Part shown: piece after piece, positions 5,580 through 11,793 of the stretch | Position numbering within the stretch: the first letter of the stretch is position 1 | How the letters are laid out: each line of letters opens with the position of its first letter | Source: Chloroflexota bacterium | GTDB lineage: Bacteria > Chloroflexota > UBA6077 > JADZDV01 | Assembly: GCA_020850915.1 (NCBI GenBank) | Contig: JADZDV010000142.1 | Location: 1 to 14,301, forward strand | DNA: 14,301 nt | Direction of reading: 5' to 3' | Position numbers and translations under genes: made by a program | Notes under the pieces: generated by a model | The model's database searches: none | Told to the model about the DNA's origin: nothing | The model's input: only the letters and a program-made list of their open reading frames with translations

Positions 5580-8123
5580 TCACCAGCGCGGGCCGCCGGG
5601 ACCGCCCTCGCGCGGACCGCGGCGCGGGGGACCGCCAGGACCGCGGCGCGGGGGGCCGCCAGGACCGCCAGGTCCACCAGGACCGCCGGGGCCGCGGCGT
5701 GGAGGCCGACCGTAGCCGCCCTCGCCACCCTCGCGGCGCGGCGGAAAGCCGCCCTCACGGCGCGGACCGTAGCCGCCGCCACCGCCCGGCTCGCGCCGTG
5801 GAGGCCGCCCGTAGCCGCCGTCAGAGCCCTCCCGCCTGGGCGGAGGCCCGCCCTCGCGGCGCGGGCCGTAGCCGGGGCCAGCGCCCAGGTCTCGGCGCGG
5901 ACGGAACGGCTCGCGCTCGCGGCCCATGGCGGGCTCACGGGGTGGCGGAGGCGGCGCCTCCTCGTACTCCCAGTCGCCCTCCTCGTCCTCGTCCAGGTAG
6001 TCCTCGGTGTCCTCCGCCTCCGGCTCGGCCGGCGCGTTCTGCTCCAGGATCGCCCGCCGCGACAGGTTGATCCGGTTCTGGCGATCGATCTCGATGACCA
6101 GCACCTCGATCTCGTCGCCAATGTTGACGATATCCTCGACGCGATTGACGCGGTAGTCCGCCAGCTCCGAGATGTGGACGAGGCCCTCCTTGCCAGGCAG
6201 GATCTCCACAAACGCGCCGAACGCCATGATGCGGGTGACCTTGCCCTTGTAGACCGTCCCGACCTCGACGTCCTTGGTGAGCCGCTCGATCCACTCCCTG
6301 GCCTTCTGGAAGCCCTCGGCCGTGGTGGACCCGATGAGGACCTGACCGCTATCCTCGATGTCGATCGAGGTCTTGGTCTCCTCCTGGATCTTGCGGATCA
6401 TCTTGCCACCTGGGCCGATGATGTCGCGGATGCGGTCCGGGTTGATGGTGATCTTGCGGATGCGCGGCGCGTAGATCGACAGCTCCGCTCGCGGCTCCGG
6501 CATGAGGTCTGTCATCACTTTCAGGATCGTCATGCGGGCGAAGCGCGCCTGTTCGAGCGCTGTGCGCATGATCTCCAGAGTGATGCCGCGGACCTTGATG
6601 TCCATCTGGAGCGCGGTGACGCCCTCGGCAGTCCCCGCCACCTTGAAGTCCATATCGCCCAGGGCGTCTTCCAGGCCCTGGATGTCCGTCATAACGGAGT
6701 AGCGGCTCTTGTCGCCGGACGCGTCGAGCACCAGGCCCATCGCAATGCCGGCCACCGGGGCCTTGATCGGCACGCCCGCGTCCATCAGGGACAGGGTGCT
6801 CCCGCAGACGCTGCCCATCGAGGTGGAGCCGTTCGAGGAGACGACGTCCGAGACGATCCGGATGGTGTAGGGGAACTCCGACTCATCCGGCACGACCGCC
6901 AGGAGGGCTCGCTCGGCCAGGGCGCCGTGGCCAATGTCGCGCCGAGAGGGGCCGCGCATTGGGCGCGTCTCGCCGACGGAGAATGGCGGGAAGTTGTAGT
7001 GGTGGATGTAGCGCTTCGACTCGTCCAGCCCGATCGAGTCGATCATCTGCTCGTCGCTGACCGTGCCGAGGGTGCAGACGGACAGCACCTGGGTCTGGCC
7101 ACGGGTGAACAGGCCGGAGCCGTGGGCTCGCGGCAGCACGCCCACTTCCACGGCGAGCGGTCGGATGTCGGTCAGGCCGCGGCCGTCGGGACGCTTGCCC
7201 TGCTCGAGAATGTTGTTGCGGACCAGCGCCTTCTCGAGGGCGCCGAACACCTTGGAGACCTGCTTGGCGTCGAACTGCTCGGCGAAGTGCTGGCTGACCT
7301 CGCGGCGAAGCTCGCGGGTGGCGTCCTCGCGGGTCGCCTTGTCCGGGGAGTAGATCGTCTCCTCGAGGCGGTTGCCGAGGAACGCTTCCAGGGCCGGGCG
7401 GATCTCCGGGTTGATCTCTGGCGCGACGAACTCGCGCTTCGGCCTGGCGGCCAGCTCTGCGAGCTGGAGCTGCAGCCGGATGGCGGCGCGGAGCGCCTCG
7501 TGGCCCACCTCGATCGCCCGGAGCACCTCGTCTTCGGGCAGCTCGCTGGCGCCCGCTTCGACCATCAGCACCGCGTCGTCGGTGCCGGCCAGCATCAGGT
7601 CCAGCCGGGAGCGGGACATCTCAGCCATAGGCGGGTTGACGACGAGCTGGCCGTCGATGTGGCCCATACGAACGGCGCCGACCGGGCCGTAGAACGGGAC
7701 GGTGGAGATGGTCAGGGCGGCGGAGGCGCCGATGATGGAGCAGATCGAAGGGTCATTGGTCTGGTCGGCAGACATGACCGTGCAGACGATCTGCACGTCG
7801 TTACGCCACTCCTTCGGGAACAGCGGCCGGATCGGCCGGTCGGTCAGTCTGGCGGAGAGGATCGCCTGCTCCGTAGGGCGACCCTCACGCTTGATGAAGC
7901 CGCCCGGGATCTTGCCGGCGGCGTACATGCGCTCTTCAAACTCAACACTCAGGGGGAAGAAGTCGATGCCCTCTCGGGGCTCGTCGGCGGCAACCGCGGT
8001 GCACAGCAGCACCGTGTCGCCGTAGCGGACGAGGACCGCGCCGTCTGCCAGGCCAGCGATCCGTCCCGTCTCCAGGGATAGCATCCGTCCGCCGTACTCG
8101 GTCTCTACTCGATGGACAACCAT
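5580..8123 (-). CDS. pnp: Polyribonucleotide nucleotidyltransferase (PNPase) with long acidic and Arg/Gly/Pro-rich tail (847 aa)
   Basis: PNPase is a processive 3'-5' phosphorolytic exoribonuclease, a trimer and often a degradosome part. Domains are RNase PH 1 (about residues 1-220), helical linker (230-305), RNase PH 2 (310-550) with [14 protein letters not shown] (428-441) and the catalytic Asp490/Asp492 in [13 protein letters not shown] (557-615, GPGG at 570-573) and S1 (621-690, [19 protein letters not shown]). Bacterial PNPases usually end about here (~700 aa). This one adds about 150 residues: an acidic stretch (699-722), five prolines (724-728), then RRE, GYG and RGPGG-type repeats to the end. 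The ATG at 8123 is chosen because GAGGAG lies 4 nt upstream and the protein begins with the family-typical [11 protein letters not shown]; an upstream in-frame extension to 8168 lacks conservation. The gene follows rpsO, as in most bacteria. Confidence 0.97.
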   Translation of the reverse strand: MVVHRVETEYGGRMLSLETGRIAGLADGAVLVRYGDTVLLCTAVAADEPREGIDFFPLSVEFEERMYAAGKIPGGFIKREGRPTEQAILSARLTDRPIRPLFPKEWRNDVQIVCTVMSADQTNDPSICSIIGASAALTISTVPFYGPVGAVRMGHIDGQLVVNPPMAEMSRSRLDLMLAGTDDAVLMVEAGASELPEDEVLRAIEVGHEALRAAIRLQLQLAELAARPKREFVAPEINPEIRPALEAFLGNRLEETIYSPDKATREDATRELRREVSQHFAEQFDAKQVSKVFGALEKALVRNNILEQGKRPDGRGLTDIRPLAVEVGVLPRAHGSGLFTRGQTQVLSVCTLGTVSDEQMIDSIGLDESKRYIHHYNFPPFSVGETRPMRGPSRRDIGHGALAERALLAVVPDESEFPYTIRIVSDVVSSNGSTSMGSVCGSTLSLMDAGVPIKAPVAGIAMGLVLDASGDKSRYSVMTDIQGLEDALGDMDFKVAGTAEGVTALQMDIKVRGITLEIMRTALEQARFARMTILKVMTDLMPEPRAELSIYAPRIRKITINPDRIRDIIGPGGKMIRKIQEETKTSIDIEDSGQVLIGSTTAEGFQKAREWIERLTKDVEVGTVYKGKVTRIMAFGAFVEILPGKEGLVHISELADYRVNRVEDIVNIGDEIEVLVIEIDRQNRINLSRRAILEQNAPAEPEAEDTEDYLDEDEEGDWEYEEAPPPPPREPAMGREREPFRPRRDLGAGPGYGPRREGGPPPRREGSDGGYGRPPRREPGGGGGYGPRREGGFPPRREGGEGGYGRPPRRGPGGPGGPGGPGGPPRRGPGGPPRRGPREGGPGGPRW
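5676..5873 (-). repeat. Tandem 99-bp duplication encoding the PNPase tail
   Basis: Codons 751-783 (5775-5873) and 784-816 (5676-5774) encode two 33-residue units that differ at only a few positions. Both begin GYGPRREGG, continue PPRREG, and contain GGYGRPPRR. They are followed by a GGP-type microrepeat (about 811-823). In-frame tandem duplication is the simplest origin. Confidence 0.8.
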
Positions 8124-8169
8124 AGCTCTCCTCAACGACTTGCGCGCCGCGGCGGCAGTCGCAGACACA

Positions 8170-8187
8170 AGGTGGGGCTTCCCACCT
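8170..8187 (-). promoter_or_regulatory. Hairpin in the pnp leader
   Basis: AGGTGGG and CCCACCT form a perfect 7-bp stem with a 4-nt loop about 47 nt upstream of the pnp ATG. In E. coli, a pnp leader stem cut by RNase III mediates PNPase autoregulation. A similar role here is by analogy only. Confidence 0.4.
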
Positions 8188-8260
8188 CAACAAACCTACC
8201 TGCCAACAGGGAAGTAGCGGCGAAGGCTCAGGGGGCGCGGGCTGTGCGAAGTGAAGCGGC

Positions 8261-8282
8261 GCGGCGCACACCGATGCGCCGC
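8261..8282 (-). promoter_or_regulatory. rpsO-pnp intergenic hairpin
   Basis: GCGGCGCA (8261-8268) and TGCGCCGC (8275-8282) form a perfect 8-bp stem with a 6-nt loop, 4 nt after the rpsO stop. No U-run follows, so this is a leaky attenuator or processing stem. The same position in E. coli carries the rpsO terminator and processing sites. Confidence 0.5.
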
Positions 8283-8286
8283 TGGT

Positions 8287-8556
8287 TCAGCGGCGCAGGC
8301 CGAGCTCGGCGATGAGCTGTCGGTACCGCTCGTGGTTGTCTCGGGCCAGATAGTTGAGCAGCCGGCGGCGTTTCCCAACCATCATGAGCAATCCGCGGCG
8401 AGAGTGGTGGTCGTGCTTGTTGTTTTCCAGGTGCTGCTGAAGCTGGCGGATACGGGAGGTCAGGAGCGCAATCTGCACATCCGCCGAGCCGACGTCTTTC
8501 TCATTGATGCGGTGGCGCTCGATCACCGCTGCTGTGACTTCCTTAGACAGGGGCAC
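8287..8556 (-). CDS. rpsO: 30S ribosomal protein S15 (89 aa)
   Basis: S15 binds the central domain of 16S rRNA and forms bridge B4 to the large subunit. The sequence shows the family hallmarks: [14 protein letters not shown] (residues 24-37), the [24 protein letters not shown] core (about 46-69, 16S-binding) and the terminal IAELGLRR. The GTG at 8556 is chosen over an upstream in-frame start at 8598 because it gives exactly 89 residues, the family's usual length, begins PLSKEVT, and has AAGGAGGAG about 7-9 nt upstream. It is the first gene of the rpsO-pnp unit, 104 bp downstream of ilvA, and probably has its own promoter at 8619-8627. Confidence 0.97.
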   Translation of the reverse strand: MPLSKEVTAAVIERHRINEKDVGSADVQIALLTSRIRQLQQHLENNKHDHHSRRGLLMMVGKRRRLLNYLARDNHERYRQLIAELGLRR

Positions 8557-8618
8557 CCCTAGTCTCCTCCTTGATTCGCCCGGCCCTATCTTTCGCACTC
8601 ATGCTGTTGGCGAGACCG

Positions 8619-8627
8619 AGTATACCA
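8619..8627 (-). promoter_or_regulatory. Extended -10 promoter of rpsO-pnp-dap
   Basis: TGGTATACT is a TGN-extended -10 (TATACT, five of six). It lies about 60 nt upstream of the rpsO GTG. The upstream region has no good -35, which extended -10 promoters tolerate. It would start the rpsO-pnp-dapB-asd-dapA transcript independently of ilvA. Confidence 0.55.
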
Positions 8628-8660
8628 TGCGCGGGCTGACCGGCAGGGAGGCGACACGGA

Positions 8661-9950
8661 TCATGAGCGGTAAGCCTCGCCGTTCGAGAGCAGACTGCTC
8701 CGCGCTGCTCCCCGCGCTTCGACGGCTTCCTCCACCTTGTAGCCCGCCTCGGCCATCAGCCGGATGACCTCCTGGCCGTGCTCTTGGTCGCGCGTCTCGA
8801 CGATCAGCTCGAGCTCTACCTTGTGGAGCGCCATGTAGGGGCCCATGCGGTGGATACCGACGTGCAGGATGTTGATGTTGTTATTGCCGAGGATGGCGGT
8901 GATGCCCTGGAGCTGGCCAGGCTTGTCCTCCAGCCAGAAGCGCAACGCCACGTAGCGGCCGGCGCTGATCATGCCGTACTGGATCACTTTCCCGAGCAGG
9001 TTGAGGTCGATGTTGCCGCCCGAGAGGATCAGCCCCACGCGGCCGCGGCGGTGGGAGATCTTGCGCTCCAGCAGCGCGGCCAGGCCGACCGCTCCCGCGC
9101 CCTCGACGACCAGCTTGGTGCGCTCCATCAGCAGGACGATCGCTTGAGAGATCGCCTCGTCCTCGACAGCCACCATGTCGTCTACCAGCTCGTGGATGAT
9201 GCCGAACGTGAGGTCGCCCGGACGCTTGACGGCGATGCCGTCGGCGATCGTGCTGACGGCAGTGGTCGCGGTCAGGGCTCCGCTGTGGAAGCTCTCGACA
9301 CAGGCCGAGGCGCCGGCCGCCTGGACGCCGATCAGACGCAGACGCGGCTTCAGCGCCTTGGCCGCCACGGCCACCCCGGCGAGCAGCCCGCCGCCGCCGA
9401 CCGGGGCGACGAGCACGTCCAGGTCCGGTTGCTGGGCCAGCATCTCGAGAGCTACCACCCCCTGGCCAGCGATGACCTCCGGGTCGTTGAAGGCGTGGAC
9501 GTAGACGGCGCCCTGTTCCCTGGCCAGCATCTCGGCGTGGAGGTGAGAATCGTCGTAGGTCGGCCCGGCCAGGACGACCTTCGCCCCGTAGCCCTGGACC
9601 GCCGCGACCTTCGCCAGTGGGGCGCCCATCGGCATGACGATGGTGGCCTCCACGCCCAACAGGGAGGCGGCGAGGGCGACCCCCTGACCGTGGTTGCCAG
9701 CCGAGGCGGTGACGACGCCGCGGGCGCGCTCTTCGGGAGTCAGGGTGATCAGACGGTTCAGGGCGCCGCGGACTTTGAAGGAGCCGGTGCGCTGGAGGTT
9801 CTCGGTCTTCAGGAAGACCTCGCAGCCGGCCATCTGGCTGAAGGTGCGGGAAGGGATCAGGGTGGGTTGACGGAGGAACTCCGCCTGCCGCCGCTGGGCC
9901 TCCTGGATCATCTCGAGGGTTACAGCCGCGCCTGTAGCAGTGCTCGTCAT
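8661..9950 (-). CDS. ilvA: Threonine ammonia-lyase with C-terminal ACT domain (429 aa)
   Basis: IlvA deaminates L-threonine to 2-oxobutanoate, the first step to isoleucine; it uses PLP in the cytoplasm. The PLP lysine is Lys59 in RTGSFKVRGA. Asn86 in SAGNHGQGVA stacks on the cofactor, and the phosphate loop is VGGGGLLAG (184-192). SGGNIDL (310-316) closes the catalytic domain. Residues about 333-410 form an ACT domain (LEDKPGQLQGITAILGNNNINILHV region), as in the ~400-residue IlvA form with one regulatory domain. The ATG at 9950 has GGGAGG 8 nt upstream, and the protein begins close to the conserved TLEMIQEAQ. Only leader RNA lies upstream: a T-box that reads tRNA charging. Serine dehydratase-type activity is possible, but the T-box supports isoleucine biosynthesis. 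Confidence 0.94.
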   Translation of the reverse strand: MTSTATGAAVTLEMIQEAQRRQAEFLRQPTLIPSRTFSQMAGCEVFLKTENLQRTGSFKVRGALNRLITLTPEERARGVVTASAGNHGQGVALAASLLGVEATIVMPMGAPLAKVAAVQGYGAKVVLAGPTYDDSHLHAEMLAREQGAVYVHAFNDPEVIAGQGVVALEMLAQQPDLDVLVAPVGGGGLLAGVAVAAKALKPRLRLIGVQAAGASACVESFHSGALTATTAVSTIADGIAVKRPGDLTFGIIHELVDDMVAVEDEAISQAIVLLMERTKLVVEGAGAVGLAALLERKISHRRGRVGLILSGGNIDLNLLGKVIQYGMISAGRYVALRFWLEDKPGQLQGITAILGNNNINILHVGIHRMGPYMALHKVELELIVETRDQEHGQEVIRLMAEAGYKVEEAVEARGAARSSLLSNGEAYRS

Positions 9951-9958
9951 CCCGTGGG

Positions 9959-10262
9959 CCTCCCGGTCCGCTCCATGACACCGCCCCAACGGCCAGGGAC
10001 GGGCGGACGTGCCCGCGGTACCACCCTGCTTGCCAGCGCCTGCCCCTGAAAGTGAAGCAAGAGGCGGGCCGACCTGCTTTGAAAGGGATCCGGCAATCCC
10101 GCGTCCCGCTAACGGAGGACGAGGCCGGCCAGGTCTACTGGGGGCGGGCGCCCCGTTCGGCTGGCAGCTCGAGGAGGATCTTCGGCGGTCTCGCGGCATC
10201 CGGCTCGCACCGTGCCCGGACTCTCTGAGCCGCGCGGCTCCGCCTACTCGTTCCCGTCATCG
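9959..10262 (-). ncRNA. T-box leader (tRNA-sensing riboswitch) of ilvA
   Basis: The near-invariant T-box AGGGTGGTACCGCG is at 10014-10027. CAGGG (10024-10028) pairs with CCCTG (9994-9998), leaving the TGGT bulge that binds the tRNA acceptor NCCA; CGGGC (10011-10015) pairs with GCCCG (10000-10004). At the 5' end, GAGTA (10245-10249) opens the specifier loop; GGCGG (10240-10244) pairs with CCGCC (minus-strand run ending at 10184), and AGAGAG-TCCGG...CCGGA (about 10201-10225) forms distal Stem I. The 3' side of the specifier loop reads GAAGATCC, giving ATC (Ile) at 10177-10179. No U-run follows, and TCCC-T-GG (9993-9999) can pair with CCGGGA (9961-9966) over the ilvA Shine-Dalgarno, so control is probably translational. 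The class is firm; specifier and mechanism are inference. Confidence 0.9.
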
Positions 10263-10285
10263 CCGATGGCGCTATGAATCGTGGC

Positions 10286-10315
10286 AGTATAGCCGGAGGA
10301 TGAAGGAACGGGCAA
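10286..10315 (-). promoter_or_regulatory. Promoter of the T-box-ilvA transcript
   Basis: TTGCCC (10310-10315) and TATACT (10286-10291) are separated by 18 bp. A start near 10279 would place the transcript end just before T-box Stem I, which is the expected geometry. Confidence 0.6.
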
Positions 10316-10339
10316 TGGCCGGGCATGCTGCCAACCGGC

Positions 10340-10509
10340 GGGGGCGCTGCTTGCCGCGTCCATCGGCCCCGATTGGGTTGGTTTTCGATGCTGCAAGGGC
10401 GCAGCAAGCAGCGCCCCCACAATGGCCGATCCAAGTGCCCCTCGGTCGGTGGGGCTGCTCGTAGTTGGTGAAGCGCAGCAAGCAGCGCCCCTGCAATCGC
10501 CGATCCAAG
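10340..10509. repeat. Three copies of a GCAAGCAGCGCCCC-containing repeat, one inverted
   Basis: Two direct copies, 10399-10435 and 10473-10509 (37 bp, three mismatches, 74-bp offset), both begin GCGCAGCAAGCAGCGCCCC and end GCCGATCCAAG. A third, inverted, partial copy, GGGGGCGCTGCTTGC (10340-10354), forms a perfect 15-bp inverted repeat with 10404-10418. No ORF of coding character covers them. With only two full units this is not a CRISPR. It looks like a REP-type intergenic repeat family, fitting the 110-bp palindrome at 2525. Confidence 0.7.
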
Positions 10510-10555
10510 ACAGGTTGGGCAGCCCCGATACTCGAGCGGTCTGTCGACCAGTTCT

Positions 10556-10609
10556 GTCGCGACGTCCGGGCCAGATCGACTTCCGTCGCGACGTTCGTGC
10601 CAGATCGAC
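10556..10609 (+). repeat. Tandem 25-bp repeat upstream of the amidohydrolase
   Basis: Two 25-bp units (10556-10580 and 10585-10609, 29-bp offset, two mismatches) start with the palindrome GTCGCGAC and end in GCCAGATCGAC. They end 50 bp before the amidohydrolase start, a usual place for transcription-factor sites. The helical phase (29 bp, just under three turns) is compatible with same-face binding. Confidence 0.65.
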
Positions 10610-10634
10610 GCATGGCACGGCGTCGTGCCATAAA
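10606..10634 (+). promoter_or_regulatory. Possible amidohydrolase promoter with a hairpin in its spacer
   Basis: TCGACG (10606-10611) and CATAAA (10629-10634) are 17 bp apart, each matching four of six consensus positions, so this is a weak promoter. The spacer and first -10 bases are occupied by a perfect inverted repeat, ATGGCACG (10612-10619), GCGT, CGTGCCAT (10624-10631), which would suit an operator. Confidence 0.3.
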
Positions 10635-10658
10635 GAGGCGCGCGAGAGGTGCGAGGGC

Positions 10659-11498
10659 ATGAGTGTGAATTCTGGGCGGGTGGTGGACGTGCATCTGCAC
10701 CCGCCGATCTTTTCGTCATTGCCGGAGGGCTGGGACGCCTTCATGCGGGACAACCAACCGGAGGGGTCAGACTGGCTGCGGGAGCGCTATGGGACGCCTG
10801 AGCAGTTGCTCCAGTACCTGGACGAGAACGGCGTGGAGACGGCGCTGCTGCTGGCCGAAGTGGCGCCCGCCACCTCGGCGCTCGTGACCAGCGAGGCGGT
10901 GGCGGACTTTTGCATGGGCCAGCCCCGGCTGCTGGCGTGCGCGTCGATCAACCCGTACCTGGTCAGCCAGCCCGGTCGGGAGCTGGAGCGGCTGGTGCGT
11001 GAGCGCGGGGTGCGTGGACTGAAGCTGTACCCCAGTTATGCCTTCTTCTACCCCAACGACCCGATGCTCTCGCCCCTCTACGCCGCGGCGGAGCGGCTGG
11101 GGGTCCCGGTCCTGGTGCACACCGGGACCTCGGTCTTCCCCGGGTCGCGGCTGAAGTACGGCGACCCGCTCTACCTGGACGACGTGGCGGTGGACTTCCC
11201 GGAGCTGAAGATCTTGCTCTGCCATGGCGGGCGGACGTTCTGGTACGACCGGGCGGAGGCGCTGGTCAGGCTGCACCGCAACGTCTACATCGACGTGGCC
11301 GGTCTGCCGCCGCGCAAGCTGCCGGTCTACTTCCCCCAGCTCGAGCGTCTGGGCCACAAATTCGTCTTCGGCTCCGACTGGCCCGGCATGCCAGGCGACA
11401 TCAGAGACAACATCGCGGCAATTCGTCAATTGCCGCTGAGCGAGGAGCAGATCGAGGGAATGCTCGGAGGCACGGCGGCGCGACTGCTGGGAATTTAG
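10659..11498 (+). CDS. Amidohydrolase_2 (ACMSD-like) family metal-dependent hydrolase (279 aa)
   Basis: This is a TIM-barrel metal-dependent hydrolase or decarboxylase of the amidohydrolase-2 family. Metal and catalytic positions are Asp10-x-His12-x-His14 (VVDVHLH), Lys122 in LKLYPSY, His154 in VLVHTGTS, His189 in LLCHGGR, and Asp240 in FGSDWPG. The ATG at 10659 has GAGAGGTG about 7 nt upstream and puts the metal motif at the N-terminus, as in the family. The length is normal and there is no signal peptide. It stands alone on the plus strand, downstream of the repeat-rich gap and convergent with the small ORF. Family members include 2-amino-3-carboxymuconate-semialdehyde decarboxylase and hydrolases of lactones and other ring-cleavage products. 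I cannot assign a substrate. Confidence 0.88.
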   Translation: MSVNSGRVVDVHLHPPIFSSLPEGWDAFMRDNQPEGSDWLRERYGTPEQLLQYLDENGVETALLLAEVAPATSALVTSEAVADFCMGQPRLLACASINPYLVSQPGRELERLVRERGVRGLKLYPSYAFFYPNDPMLSPLYAAAERLGVPVLVHTGTSVFPGSRLKYGDPLYLDDVAVDFPELKILLCHGGRTFWYDRAEALVRLHRNVYIDVAGLPPRKLPVYFPQLERLGHKFVFGSDWPGMPGDIRDNIAAIRQLPLSEEQIEGMLGGTAARLLGI

Positions 11499-11501
11499 GC
11501 G

Positions 11502-11523
11502 CCGTAGGGTGCGCACCCTACGG
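11502..11523. terminator. 22-bp perfect palindrome between convergent genes
   Basis: The half-site CCGTAGGGTGC (11502-11512) is followed directly by its exact reverse complement (11513-11523). It begins 3 bp after the amidohydrolase stop and overlaps the last codons of the opposing small ORF. No clear U-run is present on either side, so it may be a hairpin transcript end, a REP-like unit, or a protein site. Confidence 0.5.
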
Positions 11524-11718
11524 GTTGCCGAGGTTCCCGTACATCTCCCGGACCAACACTTCTCGTATCTGAGCGCCCGACTCGATGAAGTCTGCCAGCG
11601 TGATGCCCTTATCGCGAAACGCCGCTCCGAGCTCATCGAGGGCCTCTATCGCCTGAGCGATTCGCGCTTCGACAGCTTCTTCAATGTCTTCGTTGGGCGT
11701 CTTCAGGGGATTCGCCAT
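11518..11718 (-). CDS. Small hypothetical protein, helical (66 aa)
   Basis: I do not recognise this protein. It runs from an ATG at 11718 (AAGGA 4 nt upstream) and reads as amphipathic helix: NEDIEEAVEARIAQAIEAL, then FRDKGITLADFIESG, then a charged REVLVREMYG end. Codon use resembles the neighbours, with mostly G or C in third positions, which favours a real gene. The frame is also open from GTG 11784, only 10 nt after the oxidoreductase stop and preceded by GAGG, so a longer 88-residue form coupled to that gene is possible. Helical 60-90-residue proteins with this type of C-terminus can be antitoxin-like, but no toxin partner is adjacent. Its 3' end lies inside the 22-bp palindrome. Confidence 0.55.
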   Translation of the reverse strand: MANPLKTPNEDIEEAVEARIAQAIEALDELGAAFRDKGITLADFIESGAQIREVLVREMYGNLGNP

Positions 11719-11793
11719 TCCGTCCTTCCCAGGCGTTTGCGGCGCGCCCGCATCTGTCATGTGGACTGTCTCGTGACCCTTCACATAATGCCC

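Noticed and set aside
5580..5840. Collagen-like GGP repeats as a separate surface or phage-tail protein
   Set aside because: They are in the PNPase reading frame, without their own start or ribosome site, and end at the pnp stop.
4821..8081. A 1086-codon open frame on the plus strand
   Set aside because: It is antisense to dapB and pnp, whose proteins show all family motifs. The translation is Arg/Asp/His-rich with no domain, as expected for the shadow of high-G+C codons.
9981..10006. CCGCCC/GGGCGG hairpin after the T-box as an intrinsic terminator
   Set aside because: The 6-bp stem has a long loop and is followed by TGTCATGG rather than a U-run, so transcriptional termination is unlikely. 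It may still compete with the antiterminator fold.
8778..10049. A 423-codon plus-strand frame over ilvA
   Set aside because: It is antisense to ilvA and its T-box, with low-complexity translation and no recognisable motif.
10399..10509. CRISPR-like pair of 37-bp repeats
   Set aside because: There are only two full copies, with three mismatches, plus one inverted copy; there is no regular spacer series and no cas genes.
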